From positions 1-64,000 of the forward strand of contig LSIB01000176.1 in the NCBI GenBank assembly GCA_001556025.1: a DNA stretch of 64,000 bases. Reading direction: 5' to 3'. The notes under the pieces were generated by a model. The model was not told where the DNA came from. It was given only the letters and a program-made list of their open reading frames with translations, and did no database searches. Shown here one piece after another: positions 25,373 to 33,743 of the stretch (the stretch's first letter is position 1; the number at the start of each line of letters is the position of its first letter). The DNA is from Rhizobiales bacterium CCH3-A5. Its GTDB lineage: Bacteria; Pseudomonadota; Alphaproteobacteria; Rhizobiales; Beijerinckiaceae. The position numbers and the translations under genes were made by a program.

Positions 25373-25403
25373 TTGACTTTCCCCCATGGGAAGCCCCATC
25401 TCA
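25373..25403 (+). promoter_or_regulatory. Weak MerR/CueR-like promoter element
   Basis: TTGACT (25,373-25,378) is followed by the inverted repeat TTCCC-CCAT-GGGAA. CueR and MerR promoters have a -35, a dyad in a 19-20-base spacer and a -10. Here the -10 position (ATCTCA) is poor and the dyad overlaps the first possible ATG at 25,386. No MerR-family gene is in the window. It is listed because the following cluster exports metal. Confidence 0.25.
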
Positions 25404-25874
25404 CCGCTGGCTCCGACGAATCGGCGGAATTGCGTGACCTTATTCGGCACCCTCGCGACGGCATTGAAGGCGACCGCGCTGGTCGTCCTGCTGTCGTTGG
25501 CATGGGCGATGCCGGCGACGGCGCATCCGGGGCACGGCGCGACGCCTCGGGCCGAATCGACGGCTGCTAAGCCCGTTCCGCAGGTCGAGATCATCTCGGA
25601 CGCAGCCGCCTCGGACACGTCTTCGCGGACCGACCAATGCGACCAGGCGGCGAAGGGCGGCTCCGATGCCGCGGGTATTCCGACCGACGACGGCGCGCAG
25701 GGCCGCCCCTGTTGCGGCACGATGTGCACTGTCGCGCTGATCGAGCATGACTGCGCATTCCTGCCGCTGCGAAGGCCCCACACAATCCGGCGCGAGATGC
25801 CCCCGGCCGCCTTCTCGCTTGTGAAAGATCCGAGCCCGGACGCCAGACCTCCACGAACCATCGACATCGCCTGA
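25386..25874 (+). CDS. Exported cysteine/histidine-containing protein heading the metal cluster
   Basis: The product has 162 residues from the ATG at 25,386, or 146 from a GTG at 25,434; the latter leaves the upstream dyad untouched. A hydrophobic segment TALVVLLSLAWAMPATA is followed by HPGHG. The mature part carries a cysteine motif CCGTMC and ALIEHDC, which could bind metal. The tail is basic and proline-rich. It is 62 bases from the adaptor gene on the same strand. I know no functional assignment; a periplasmic metal-binding accessory is inferred from residues and position. Confidence 0.6.
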   Translation: MGSPISPLAPTNRRNCVTLFGTLATALKATALVVLLSLAWAMPATAHPGHGATPRAESTAAKPVPQVEIISDAAASDTSSRTDQCDQAAKGGSDAAGIPTDDGAQGRPCCGTMCTVALIEHDCAFLPLRRPHTIRREMPPAAFSLVKDPSPDARPPRTIDIA

Positions 25875-25936
25875 GCGTCGGCCGGCTGACCAGCCGCGCC
25901 GCCGAATGGTCATGCCGCTCGTGATGGGTTCGTTTC

Positions 25937-27643
25937 ATGGTTTTCTTCGTCCGCAGCCTCGCTGGCTGTCTGATCGCGCCGCTGGCGCTGGCTTTGCTCC
26001 TGTCCGTTGCCCCGCTCGCGGCCCATGAGGGTCACGATCACGGCGCGCCGCCCGCTGCGGCCGCGACGCAGGGTTCGCCGCGGATCGCTCTGCATTCCGA
26101 CGCCTATGAGCTCGTCGGCGTCCTGCGCGGGGACCGGCTGACGCTGTTCCTGGACCGCTACGCCGGCAACGCGCCCGTCACCGACGCCGGTCTCGTCGTG
26201 ACGATCGGCGCAGGCGCGGACGTCGCTGCGACGCCGACGCCGGAGGGAACCTATGTCGTCGCCTCCGACCGGTTCGCCGGCTCCGGGCCGCTTGAACTCG
26301 TCTTCGCCATCACCCACCCCGCGGGGGACGACCTGCTGATCGGAGCGCTGGAACGTCCCGCCGTTGCCGCGCCTGCGGCTCCGGCGGGGTCCCGATCGGC
26401 GCACACCGCGCTGGGCGACGCGGCCGTTTCGATCGCCGGACGCTCGATTCCCGTCCTCTACCTTGCAACCGGAGCTGCGCTCGGTTTTGGGCTCCTGCTC
26501 GGCGCGACCTTGCGCCGGCCCCACTCGGCCTCGTCTGTCGCGGGCCTCGCGCTTCTCGCGCTGATCGCCGGGATCGGCGTCGCCGGCGCCCATGAGGGCC
26601 ACGACCATGGCGAGGCGGCGAAGGCCGCGCCGCCGGCCGGCGACACCCCCCGCCGTCTCGCCGACGGGTCGGTCTTCGCGCCGAAGCCGACGCAGCGGCT
26701 GCTCGACGTGCGCACGCAGGTCACGAAGTCCGAGGAGGCTCGCAAGACCGTGGCGCTGGTCGGCCGGGTCATCGCCGATCCCAACCGCTCGGGTCAGGTC
26801 CAGAGCATCACCGGTGGCCGCATCGTCGCGCCCGAGAGCGGCCTGCCGCGGCTGGGCCAGATCGTCCGGCGCGGCGATGTCCTGGCCACCGTCGAGCAGG
26901 CGGTGCCGCAGGCCGACCGCACCACCATTGCCGAGCGCGTCGGCGAGATCGAGCAGCAGATCGCCATGGTCGAGGCGAAGCTGAAGCGCTCGCGCAGCCT
27001 GGCGGAGCGCGCCATCGCACCGCAGAGTCAGGTTATCGACGCCGAGATCGAACTCGCGGGGCTGATGCGGCGGCGCGAGATCGTCGGGCGCATCCGGATC
27101 GAGCCCGAGGTGCTGCGCGCGCCGCTCGATGGCGTGGTCTCGGCGGTGCGGGTCGTGGCGGGCCAGGTCGTCGGCTCGCAGGACGTGCTGTTCCAGATCG
27201 TCGATCCCGCCGGCCTTTGGGTCGAGGCGCTGTCCTATGGCGATGTCGACCTCTCGCAGCTCGACGGCGCCTCCGCCCTGCTGGCCGGCGGCAAGCCGCT
27301 CAGCCTGTCCTTCCGCGGCGCCGGACGGGCGCTGCAGCAGCAGGCGACGCTGGTGCAGTTCGCGGTCGAGGACCCGCCGGAAACCGTCGCGATCGGCCAG
27401 CCGGTGCGCGTGACGGCCCGCAACGGCGCGAGCGTCAGCGGCATTATTCTTCCCCGCGACGCAGTCGTCCGCGGCGGCAATGGCGAGACGCTGGTCTGGC
27501 GCCACACCGATCCCGAGCGCTTCGAGCCCCGGCCAGTGCGCACCGAACCGTTCGACGCGACGCGGCTGGTGATCCGGGCCGGCGTCGCGTCGGGCGAGCG
27601 CATCGTGGTGCGCGGCGCCGAGCACCTCAACCAGATCCGCTGA
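25937..27643 (+). CDS. RND metal-efflux periplasmic adaptor with extended His-rich N-terminus
   Basis: The 568-residue protein is longer than usual adaptors (about 350-420). Signal or anchor segment at 1-28 ends in HEGHDHG (30-36). A beta-rich domain spans about 45-145, two membrane helices lie near 170-190 and 198-217, and a second HEGHDHG occurs at 219-225. The membrane-fusion part follows: barrel-sandwich strands ([22 protein letters not shown]), a coiled-coil hairpin (about 315-370) and [14 protein letters not shown]. It links the inner-membrane RND pump to an outer-membrane channel, which is not in the window. Twelve bases separate it from the pump gene. The N-terminal add-on may capture metal for the pump. 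Confidence 0.88.
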   Translation: MVFFVRSLAGCLIAPLALALLLSVAPLAAHEGHDHGAPPAAAATQGSPRIALHSDAYELVGVLRGDRLTLFLDRYAGNAPVTDAGLVVTIGAGADVAATPTPEGTYVVASDRFAGSGPLELVFAITHPAGDDLLIGALERPAVAAPAAPAGSRSAHTALGDAAVSIAGRSIPVLYLATGAALGFGLLLGATLRRPHSASSVAGLALLALIAGIGVAGAHEGHDHGEAAKAAPPAGDTPRRLADGSVFAPKPTQRLLDVRTQVTKSEEARKTVALVGRVIADPNRSGQVQSITGGRIVAPESGLPRLGQIVRRGDVLATVEQAVPQADRTTIAERVGEIEQQIAMVEAKLKRSRSLAERAIAPQSQVIDAEIELAGLMRRREIVGRIRIEPEVLRAPLDGVVSAVRVVAGQVVGSQDVLFQIVDPAGLWVEALSYGDVDLSQLDGASALLAGGKPLSLSFRGAGRALQQQATLVQFAVEDPPETVAIGQPVRVTARNGASVSGIILPRDAVVRGGNGETLVWRHTDPERFEPRPVRTEPFDATRLVIRAGVASGERIVVRGAEHLNQIR

Positions 27644-27654
27644 GGCCCCGCGCG

Positions 27655-30600
27655 ATGTTCAACCTCCTCGTCTCGGCAAGTCTGCGCAACCGGCTCTTCG
27701 TCATCGCCGCCGCGCTCGTTCTCGTGGCCTATGGCAGCTACGTGCTGCCGCGCGTCCCGGTCGATGTCTTCCCCGATCTCAACCGCCCGACCGTCACGCT
27801 GATGACGGAAGCCGAGGGGCTCGCCCCGCAGGAGGTCGAGCAACTCGTCACCTATCCGCTGGAGACGGCCATGAACGGCATGCCCGGCGTGCTGCGCGTG
27901 CGTTCCGTCTCGGGCGTCGGCCTCTCGATCACCTATGTCGAGTTCGACTGGGGCGCCGACATCTACCGCTCGCGCCAGCTCGTCGCCGAGCGGCTGTCGC
28001 TGGTGCGCGAGCAGCTGCCGCGCGGCGTCAACCCGCAGATGGGGCCGGTCTCCTCGATCATGGGCGAGATCATGCTGGTCGCGGTGACGGCCGAGCGGGC
28101 CTCGCCGATGGAGGTCCGCGAGATCGCAGACTTCGTCATCCGCCCGCAGATCCTGAACATCGCCGGCGTCTCGCAGGTCATTCCGATAGGCGGCGAGGTG
28201 CGCCAGTACCGGATCACGCCCGATATCGCGGCGATGCAGGCGCTGGACGTCACGCATGAGCAGATCGAGGCGGCGGTCACCCGCTTCGGCACCAACACCG
28301 GCGGCGGCTTCATCGACCAGCAGGGCCGCGAATACCTGATCCGCAATGTCGGGCTGACGCAGCGGCTGGAGGATCTGCGCAATACCGCCGTGATCCAGAG
28401 GAACGGCCAGCCGATCCTGCTGCACCAGCTCGCGCGCGTCGAGTTCGCCGCGCGCGTCAAGCGCGGCGACGCCGGCTATCAGGGCAGGCCGGCGGTGATC
28501 ATCGGCATCCAGAAGCAGCCCGAGGCCGACACGGTCGCGCTGACGCGAAGGGTCGAGGCGGCGCTGGCCGAGCTGCAGAAGACGCTCCCGGCGGGTATCT
28601 CGGCCACCAACGTCCAGTTCCGGCAAGCGACCTTCATCGAGACCTCGATCGCCAATGTCGAGCGCGTGCTGCTGGAGGCGGCGGGCGTCGTCGCCGTCAT
28701 CCTGCTGCTCTTCCTGATGAATGTCCGCGCCACCCTGATCTCGCTGACCGCGATCCCGGTCTCGATCCTGACGACGGTGCTGGTCTTCCACGCCTTCGGC
28801 CTGACCATCAACACGATGACGCTGGGCGGGCTCGCCATCGCGATCGGCGAACTGGTCGACGACGCCGTCGTGGATGTGGAGAACATCCTGCGGCGCCTGA
28901 AGCAGAACCGGGAGAGCGCGGCGCCCAGGCCCGTGCTGGCGGTCATCGCGGCGGCCTCGCAGGAGGTGCGGTCGGGCATCGTCTACGCCACCGCGATCAT
29001 CATCCTCGTTTTCATCCCGCTCTTTGCTCTGTCGGGCATCGAGGGGCGGCTCTTCGCGCCGCTCGGCATCGCCTACATCGTCTCGATCCTGGCGTCGCTG
29101 ATCGTCTCGATCACGCTGACCCCGGTGATGGCGTGTTATCTCCTGTCGGGTGCGAAGACCGGCCATGAGCGCGACTCCTTCGTGGTGCGCCATCTCAAGC
29201 GGGGCAATGCGGCGCTACTGCGCTGGGCTTTCGAGACCCGCGGCCTGCTCGTTACCCTCGTGGGCATCGGCGTGGCGCTGGCCGTCTATGGCGCGACGCT
29301 CTTGCCGCGGACCTTCCTGCCGCCCTTCAACGAGGGCACGCTGGTGGTCTCGCTGCAATACAACCCGGGCATCTCGCTGGCCGAGAGCCATCGCCTCGGG
29401 CTCGTCGCCGAACAGCTCGCACTCAAGGTCCCCGAGGTGAAGTCGATCGGCCGCCGCACGGGGCGCGCCGAGCTCGACGAGCACGCCGAGGGCGTCCATT
29501 CCTCAGAGGTCGATATCGATCTGCATCGCTCGGAGCGGTCGAAGGAAGCCGTTTATGCCGATATCCGCGCAGCGCTGAGCGTCCTGCCGGTCTCGGTCAA
29601 TATCGGCCAGCCGATCAGCCACCGGCTCGACCACATACTTTCAGGCGTGCGGGCCCAGATCGCGCTCAAGGTCTATGGTGAGGACCTCGACACGATCCGT
29701 AGCCTCGCCGAGACCCTGCGGGAGCGTCTTGAGGCCGTACCCGGCCTTGTCGATCTCCAGATCGAGCGGCAGGTCCGCATCCCGCAGTTGCGCATCGATG
29801 TCGACCACGAGAAGGCGGCGCTCTACGGGCTGACGCCCGCCAGCGTCACCCAGGCGCTGGAGACGCTCTCCAACGGGCGTACGGTTTCGCAGATCGTCGA
29901 CGGCAACCGCCGCTACGACGTCGTGCTGCGGCTCTCGGACCAGGACCGCTCGACGATCGGGCTCGAGGATCTGCTGATCGCGACGGCCGGTGGCCACATT
30001 CCCTTGCGCCTGATTGCCACGGTTTCCGAAACCGACGGCCCCAACCAGATCCAGCGCGAAAACGGCCAGCGTCGCATCGCCGTCTACGGCAATGGTGACG
30101 GCCAGCGCGACATGGCGGCGATCGTCGCCGACATTCGCCAGATCGTGGCCCAGACACCGCTGCCTCAGGGCTATGTCACCCGCATGGAGGGCACCTTCCA
30201 GGCGCAGGAGGAGGCGACGTTGCGGATCGGGCTGCTGAGTCTCGTGTCGCTCGCGCTGATCTTCGTCGTGCTGTTCACGCGATACCAGTCGGCGGTGCTG
30301 GCGCTGATCATCATGGGCAACATTCCGCTCGCGCTGATCGGCAGCGTCGTCGCGCTGCATCTCGCCGGGCAGCCGCTCTCGGTCGCCTCGATGGTCGGCT
30401 TCATCACGCTCGCCGGCATCTCGGCCCGTAACGGCATCCTGAAGGTCTCGCATTACATCAACCTGGTGCTCTACGAGGGCGAGCGCTTCGGGCGCGACCT
30501 TGTTATCCGTGGCAGCCTGGAGCGGCTGACGCCCGTCCTGATGACGGCGCTCTCGGCGGGGCTGGCGCTGATCCCGCTGCTCTACGGCGCCGACCAGCCG

Positions 30601-30780
30601 GGCCGCGAAATTCTGCATCCGGTCGCGGTCACGATCTTCGGCGGGCTGATCTCGGCGACGATCATCGACACGGTGCTGACGCCCGTCCTGTTTCTGACCT
30701 TCGGCCGCAAGCCGCTCGACCGCATCGTCGCTGGCCGGGCGGCGGGCGAGGGCGGGACATCGCCTCAGGAAGCCTTCTGA
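27655..30780 (+). CDS. Heavy-metal efflux RND pump (CzcA/CusA/NrsA type)
   Basis: The 1,041-residue inner-membrane proton/metal antiporter has twelve membrane helices, one near the N-terminus and the rest in two blocks around 330-520 and 850-1,020. Helix 4 carries [13 protein letters not shown] (about 399-411), with Asp402, Asp403 and Glu409. Among metal RND classes this fits the NrsA-like HME5 group better than CzcA (DFGxxxDGAV) or CusA (AIGAMxDAA). The periplasmic domain keeps the SRTGRAE-like [14 protein letters not shown] segment. Start ATG at 27,655 gives the family-typical [12 protein letters not shown]. Metal is probably Ni, Co or Cu; sequence alone does not decide. Confidence 0.9.
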   Translation: MFNLLVSASLRNRLFVIAAALVLVAYGSYVLPRVPVDVFPDLNRPTVTLMTEAEGLAPQEVEQLVTYPLETAMNGMPGVLRVRSVSGVGLSITYVEFDWGADIYRSRQLVAERLSLVREQLPRGVNPQMGPVSSIMGEIMLVAVTAERASPMEVREIADFVIRPQILNIAGVSQVIPIGGEVRQYRITPDIAAMQALDVTHEQIEAAVTRFGTNTGGGFIDQQGREYLIRNVGLTQRLEDLRNTAVIQRNGQPILLHQLARVEFAARVKRGDAGYQGRPAVIIGIQKQPEADTVALTRRVEAALAELQKTLPAGISATNVQFRQATFIETSIANVERVLLEAAGVVAVILLLFLMNVRATLISLTAIPVSILTTVLVFHAFGLTINTMTLGGLAIAIGELVDDAVVDVENILRRLKQNRESAAPRPVLAVIAAASQEVRSGIVYATAIIILVFIPLFALSGIEGRLFAPLGIAYIVSILASLIVSITLTPVMACYLLSGAKTGHERDSFVVRHLKRGNAALLRWAFETRGLLVTLVGIGVALAVYGATLLPRTFLPPFNEGTLVVSLQYNPGISLAESHRLGLVAEQLALKVPEVKSIGRRTGRAELDEHAEGVHSSEVDIDLHRSERSKEAVYADIRAALSVLPVSVNIGQPISHRLDHILSGVRAQIALKVYGEDLDTIRSLAETLRERLEAVPGLVDLQIERQVRIPQLRIDVDHEKAALYGLTPASVTQALETLSNGRTVSQIVDGNRRYDVVLRLSDQDRSTIGLEDLLIATAGGHIPLRLIATVSETDGPNQIQRENGQRRIAVYGNGDGQRDMAAIVADIRQIVAQTPLPQGYVTRMEGTFQAQEEATLRIGLLSLVSLALIFVVLFTRYQSAVLALIIMGNIPLALIGSVVALHLAGQPLSVASMVGFITLAGISARNGILKVSHYINLVLYEGERFGRDLVIRGSLERLTPVLMTALSAGLALIPLLYGADQPGREILHPVAVTIFGGLISATIIDTVLTPVLFLTFGRKPLDRIVAGRAAGEGGTSPQEAF

Positions 30781-30800
30781 AACCTCCAAGGAGACCAGCC

Positions 30801-31178
30801 ATGCTCAAACGGACCACAGCCTTGGCCATCATGCTCGGCCTCGCATCCACAGCCTCTGCCCACGAACTGGCGAAAGGACCCAATGGCGGCCCGCTCGTCG
30901 ATGTCGCCGGTCACCATATCGAGATGGTGGCGAGAGGGACCGAGTTCGTTCTCATCCTCACCGACGCGGCCGACAAGCCGCTGTCATCGGCGGGAACGAA
31001 GGCGGCCCGCGCCATCGTCCAGGACGCCGGCAAAACCGCAACGGTGGCGCTGAGCCCCGTCGTACCCAACAAACTCGTCGGGACGCTCGCCCAGCCGCTG
31101 GGCGTGGGCGCACGCATCGTGATCTCCGCCACGCTGGCCGACGGGCACGCGCTGCAGGCGCGCTTCACCAACAACTGA
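30801..31178 (+). CDS. Small exported protein of the metal-efflux cluster
   Basis: The 125-residue product has a signal peptide (TTALAIMLGLASTASA) followed by HELAKGPNGGPLVDVAGHH and a beta-rich domain. Its strand pattern (HIEMVARGTEFVLILTD, then VVPNKLVGTL, then ARIVISATLADGHAL) resembles the extra N-terminal domain of the adaptor at 25,937. Histidines near the mature N-terminus could bind metal. AAGGAGACC precedes the ATG. Cotranscribed with the pump (20-base gap) and the DUF305 gene. Function not established. Confidence 0.7.
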   Translation: MLKRTTALAIMLGLASTASAHELAKGPNGGPLVDVAGHHIEMVARGTEFVLILTDAADKPLSSAGTKAARAIVQDAGKTATVALSPVVPNKLVGTLAQPLGVGARIVISATLADGHALQARFTNN

Positions 31179-31199
31179 TCCCGAAGAAAGGACCGACCC

Positions 31200-31658
31200 A
31201 TGACACGTTCGATCTCGACCGCGCTTATCCTTCTGGCGCTCGCTGCGCCCGCCGCCGCTCAATCCTCGCATCAGGGGCATGGCGGCCATGGTGCTCCGGC
31301 GGCCGCCGCCGGGGCGCCGAAGGGCCATGCAGGTGCCGGCGACATGAGCATGGCATCCATGCAGGCCATGATGAAGACGATGATGCCGGCGCCTGGCGAC
31401 GCGGCGTCGACGAAGGACTTAAAGAGCGCCGACATGAAGATGATGCACGACATGGCCGTGCCGTACACCGGTAATGCCGACATCGACTTCCGCACCAAAA
31501 TGATCCCGCATCATCAGGGCGCGATCGACATGGCCAAGGTCGCGCTGGCTCACGCCAAGGACGAGACCACCAAGACGCTCGCCGCGCAGATCATCAAGGA
31601 CCAGGAGCGCGAGATCGCCGAGATGCGCGAATGGCTCAGCAAGAATGCTCCGAAGTGA
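31200..31658 (+). CDS. DUF305 exported metal-binding protein (CopM-like)
   Basis: The 152-residue product has a signal peptide (ALILLALAAPAAAQ), a His/Met-rich spacer (HQGHGGHG, MSMASMQAMMKTMM) and a C-terminal DUF305 helical domain. The latter contains DFRTKMIPHHQGAIDMAK and IIKDQEREIAEMREWL. The HHQGAxxMA signature binds metal; the cyanobacterial DUF305 protein CopM is a periplasmic copper chaperone. This supports copper as one metal handled by the cluster. GAAAGGA precedes the ATG at 31,200. Confidence 0.88.
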   Translation: MTRSISTALILLALAAPAAAQSSHQGHGGHGAPAAAAGAPKGHAGAGDMSMASMQAMMKTMMPAPGDAASTKDLKSADMKMMHDMAVPYTGNADIDFRTKMIPHHQGAIDMAKVALAHAKDETTKTLAAQIIKDQEREIAEMREWLSKNAPK

Positions 31659-31808
31659 GCGACGGGGTGAGGGAAAGCATGCCTGCTGGGGTCTGATCCG
31701 GGCTGCGCTCCTAGAGCGGCGGTTCGCGATCAGCTTGCTGTTTGGCGCCGCCAGTCATCGACTGGTGTTAGAGTGCGGCTGGATGCGGCCTCCCAAGGAG
31801 GATGCAAA

Positions 31809-32435
31809 ATGCCGATTGAGCAGCAAATGGCCACTCAACGCCCCGCCTGGAACACGGGACGCCTGATTGGTCCCAAGCCTCCGCTGAAGCCGCGTCACAT
31901 TTGGGCAATCCGAACGCGGCTTCAGCACGATCATCGCATACGCGATCTCGCCATGTTCAACCTCGCGATCGACAGCAAGCTGCGCGGCTGCGATCTCGTC
32001 CGTCTTCGCATCAGCGATGTTGTCCTCGGCGGCACGGTGAGGCTGCGGACTTCGATCATCCAGCAGAAGACGGGCCGACCGGTACCTTTTGAACTGACGG
32101 ATCCGACGCGCGAAGCGCTGACCGCCTGGCTTCGGCAACGACCATCCATCGTTGCCGACTGGCTGTTTCCCAGCCGTAGCCATAAGGGCGAGCATGTCAC
32201 AACCCGCCAATATGGACGTCTGCTCAATGACTGGGTTTCGCTGATCGGTCTCGATCCCGCTCTGTACGGGACGCACAGCCTGAGGCGGACCAAGGTCGCG
32301 TTAATCTACAAGCGCACCGGAAATCTGCGAGCCTGCCAGCTCCTGCTCGGCCATTCTAAGCTGGAGAGCACAGTCCGTTACCTCGGAATTGAGGTCGATG
32401 ATGCTCTGATCCTTTCGGAACAGACAGATATTTGA
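31809..32435 (+). CDS. Solo tyrosine recombinase, catalytic-domain only
   Basis: The 208-residue protein belongs to a widespread proteobacterial group that starts with ...PAWNTGRLIGPKPPLKP. Catalytic residues are in place: Arg in KLRGCDLVRLR, Lys in IQQKTGRP, His-x2-Arg in THSLRRTK, His in LLLGHSKLES and Tyr in TVRYLGIEVDD. There is no separate N-terminal core-binding domain, unlike XerC or phage integrases. AAGGAGG lies seven bases before the ATG at 31,809. It stands alone after the metal cluster; whether it moves that cluster is unknown. A 13-base-pair hairpin follows it. Confidence 0.85.
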   Translation: MPIEQQMATQRPAWNTGRLIGPKPPLKPRHIWAIRTRLQHDHRIRDLAMFNLAIDSKLRGCDLVRLRISDVVLGGTVRLRTSIIQQKTGRPVPFELTDPTREALTAWLRQRPSIVADWLFPSRSHKGEHVTTRQYGRLLNDWVSLIGLDPALYGTHSLRRTKVALIYKRTGNLRACQLLLGHSKLESTVRYLGIEVDDALILSEQTDI

Positions 32436-32439
32436 TCTC

Positions 32440-32468
32440 AACGGCGCGGCGGCTACCGCCGCGCCGTT
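32440..32468 (+). terminator. Hairpin after the tyrosine recombinase gene
   Basis: AACGGCGCGGCGG (32,440-32,452), loop CTA, and its exact complement (32,456-32,468): a 13-base-pair stem five bases after the stop. No T-tract follows. The remaining 258 bases to the AraC gene contain nothing I can support. Confidence 0.65.
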
Positions 32469-32726
32469 GCAGACCGAAAAACGCTGTGATCTCCCGTGCG
32501 GAGTCGGATGGCGTCGCGGTGAGCTCAAATGTCCGCTTAATGGCAAAGCTCTAATGCCAAAAACTGGCGCATTGATGCGCGACGCCGCAGGTCGGGACCG
32601 GTTTCGACCCGGGCCGAGCGACGCCGTATCCGACGACCGACGCCCACTTGCGGACGCCGGGACCCGCCCCGTACATTACAACCTGAGAAACGATGACCTG
32701 GAAATCAGGCTTGGCGAGGAAACGGC

Positions 32727-33572
32727 ATGTCGGATGCCTTGCGCATCGCGCACGGAGCCTTTGGACGGGTGGCGCTGCTGGACATGGACCGAAGCCTGGT
32801 CCGGCACGCGCATCCCCATTGCCATGTCCTGCTCAAGGTCGATGGCGACGACACCCAGTTTCTCGTCGGCGACCATGTCGCCCCGCTGACCGATGATCTC
32901 GCCGTGCTGGTCAACGCCTGGGAGCCGCACGCCTATATTCATGATCCAAGGCGCAGGAACGCCCTCATTCTGGCGCTCTATATCGAGCCCGAATGGCTGC
33001 GCAGCTTCCGGCCGAACTGGGCCGCCAGCGGCGCGCCCGGCTTCTTCGAGCAGTCGGCCGGCGTGGTCACCGCCCATATCCGCCAGACCGCGCTCGATCT
33101 CGCGGCCGAGATGGTGCATGAGCCCGGCGCCTCGCGCCGGCAGGAGCATCTGCTGTCCGAACTGATGATTGCCGTGATCGAGCGCTTCACGCCCTGGCGG
33201 ACCATCGGCGCCTCGCTGCGCGAAATCGCCCGTTCGAACGCGATCGACTGGCGGGTGGGGCGCGCGATCTCGCTGATGCGGACGAACCCGGCCGCCCCGC
33301 TCAGCATCGAGAAGCTGGCGAAATCGGCCGGTCTGTCGCGGGCGCATTTCTTCCGCCTGTTCGAGGAGTCCACCGGCGTCACGCCGCATGTCTTCCTGAA
33401 CGTGCTCAAGGTCGAGATCGCCGTCGGCGCGATCGTCGAGGGTAACGAGACCTTCGCGGTGCTGAGCGACCGGCTCGGCTTCAGTGCGCCCGCCCATTTC
33501 ACCCGCTTCTTCCGCGACCATTGCAGCGTCGCGCCCAGCGAGTTCCGCCAGGTGGCGCGGCTGGGCCGGTAA
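32727..33572 (+). CDS. AraC-family transcriptional regulator
   Basis: The 281-residue regulator has an N-terminal cupin-type sensing domain (HAHPHCHVLLKVDGDDTQF near 27-45, HDPRRRN near 74). The C-terminal AraC DNA-binding domain carries two helix-turn-helices: IEKLAKSAGLSRAHFFRLFEE and VLSDRLGFSAPAHFTRFFRDHCSVAPSEFR. GAGGAAACGGC precedes the ATG at 32,727. It is upstream of, and in the same direction as, the molybdenum hydroxylase operon, so it is the likely activator that senses the pathway substrate. Confidence 0.92.
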   Translation: MSDALRIAHGAFGRVALLDMDRSLVRHAHPHCHVLLKVDGDDTQFLVGDHVAPLTDDLAVLVNAWEPHAYIHDPRRRNALILALYIEPEWLRSFRPNWAASGAPGFFEQSAGVVTAHIRQTALDLAAEMVHEPGASRRQEHLLSELMIAVIERFTPWRTIGASLREIARSNAIDWRVGRAISLMRTNPAAPLSIEKLAKSAGLSRAHFFRLFEESTGVTPHVFLNVLKVEIAVGAIVEGNETFAVLSDRLGFSAPAHFTRFFRDHCSVAPSEFRQVARLGR

Positions 33573-33743
33573 GGCCGGCAGTCGCTCCCGAACCGCGATG
33601 TCCCTCATGCGATCGCCGGCTGCCCATCATTTTGAGACTTTTCGGTAACATGCGAGACCCAGCGGGATCGCGCCCCGCCGCCTGATCGCAGAGCCTCCCG
33701 TCCCAGACGCCCGTCAGAGCGCGTCGCCGGGAGCAAGCGTCAG

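Noticed and set aside
25373-25403. Firm CueR/MerR promoter
   Set aside because: A dyad after TTGACT exists, but the -10 is poor and no MerR-family gene is near; kept only as a low-confidence feature.
25910-27625. 571-codon minus-strand frame across the adaptor gene
   Set aside because: Antisense to a clearly homologous adaptor; repetitive Arg/Asp-rich product.
27235-29193. 652-codon minus-strand frame across the RND pump gene
   Set aside because: Shadow of the pump gene in a high-GC genome; low-complexity charged translation and no ribosome site.
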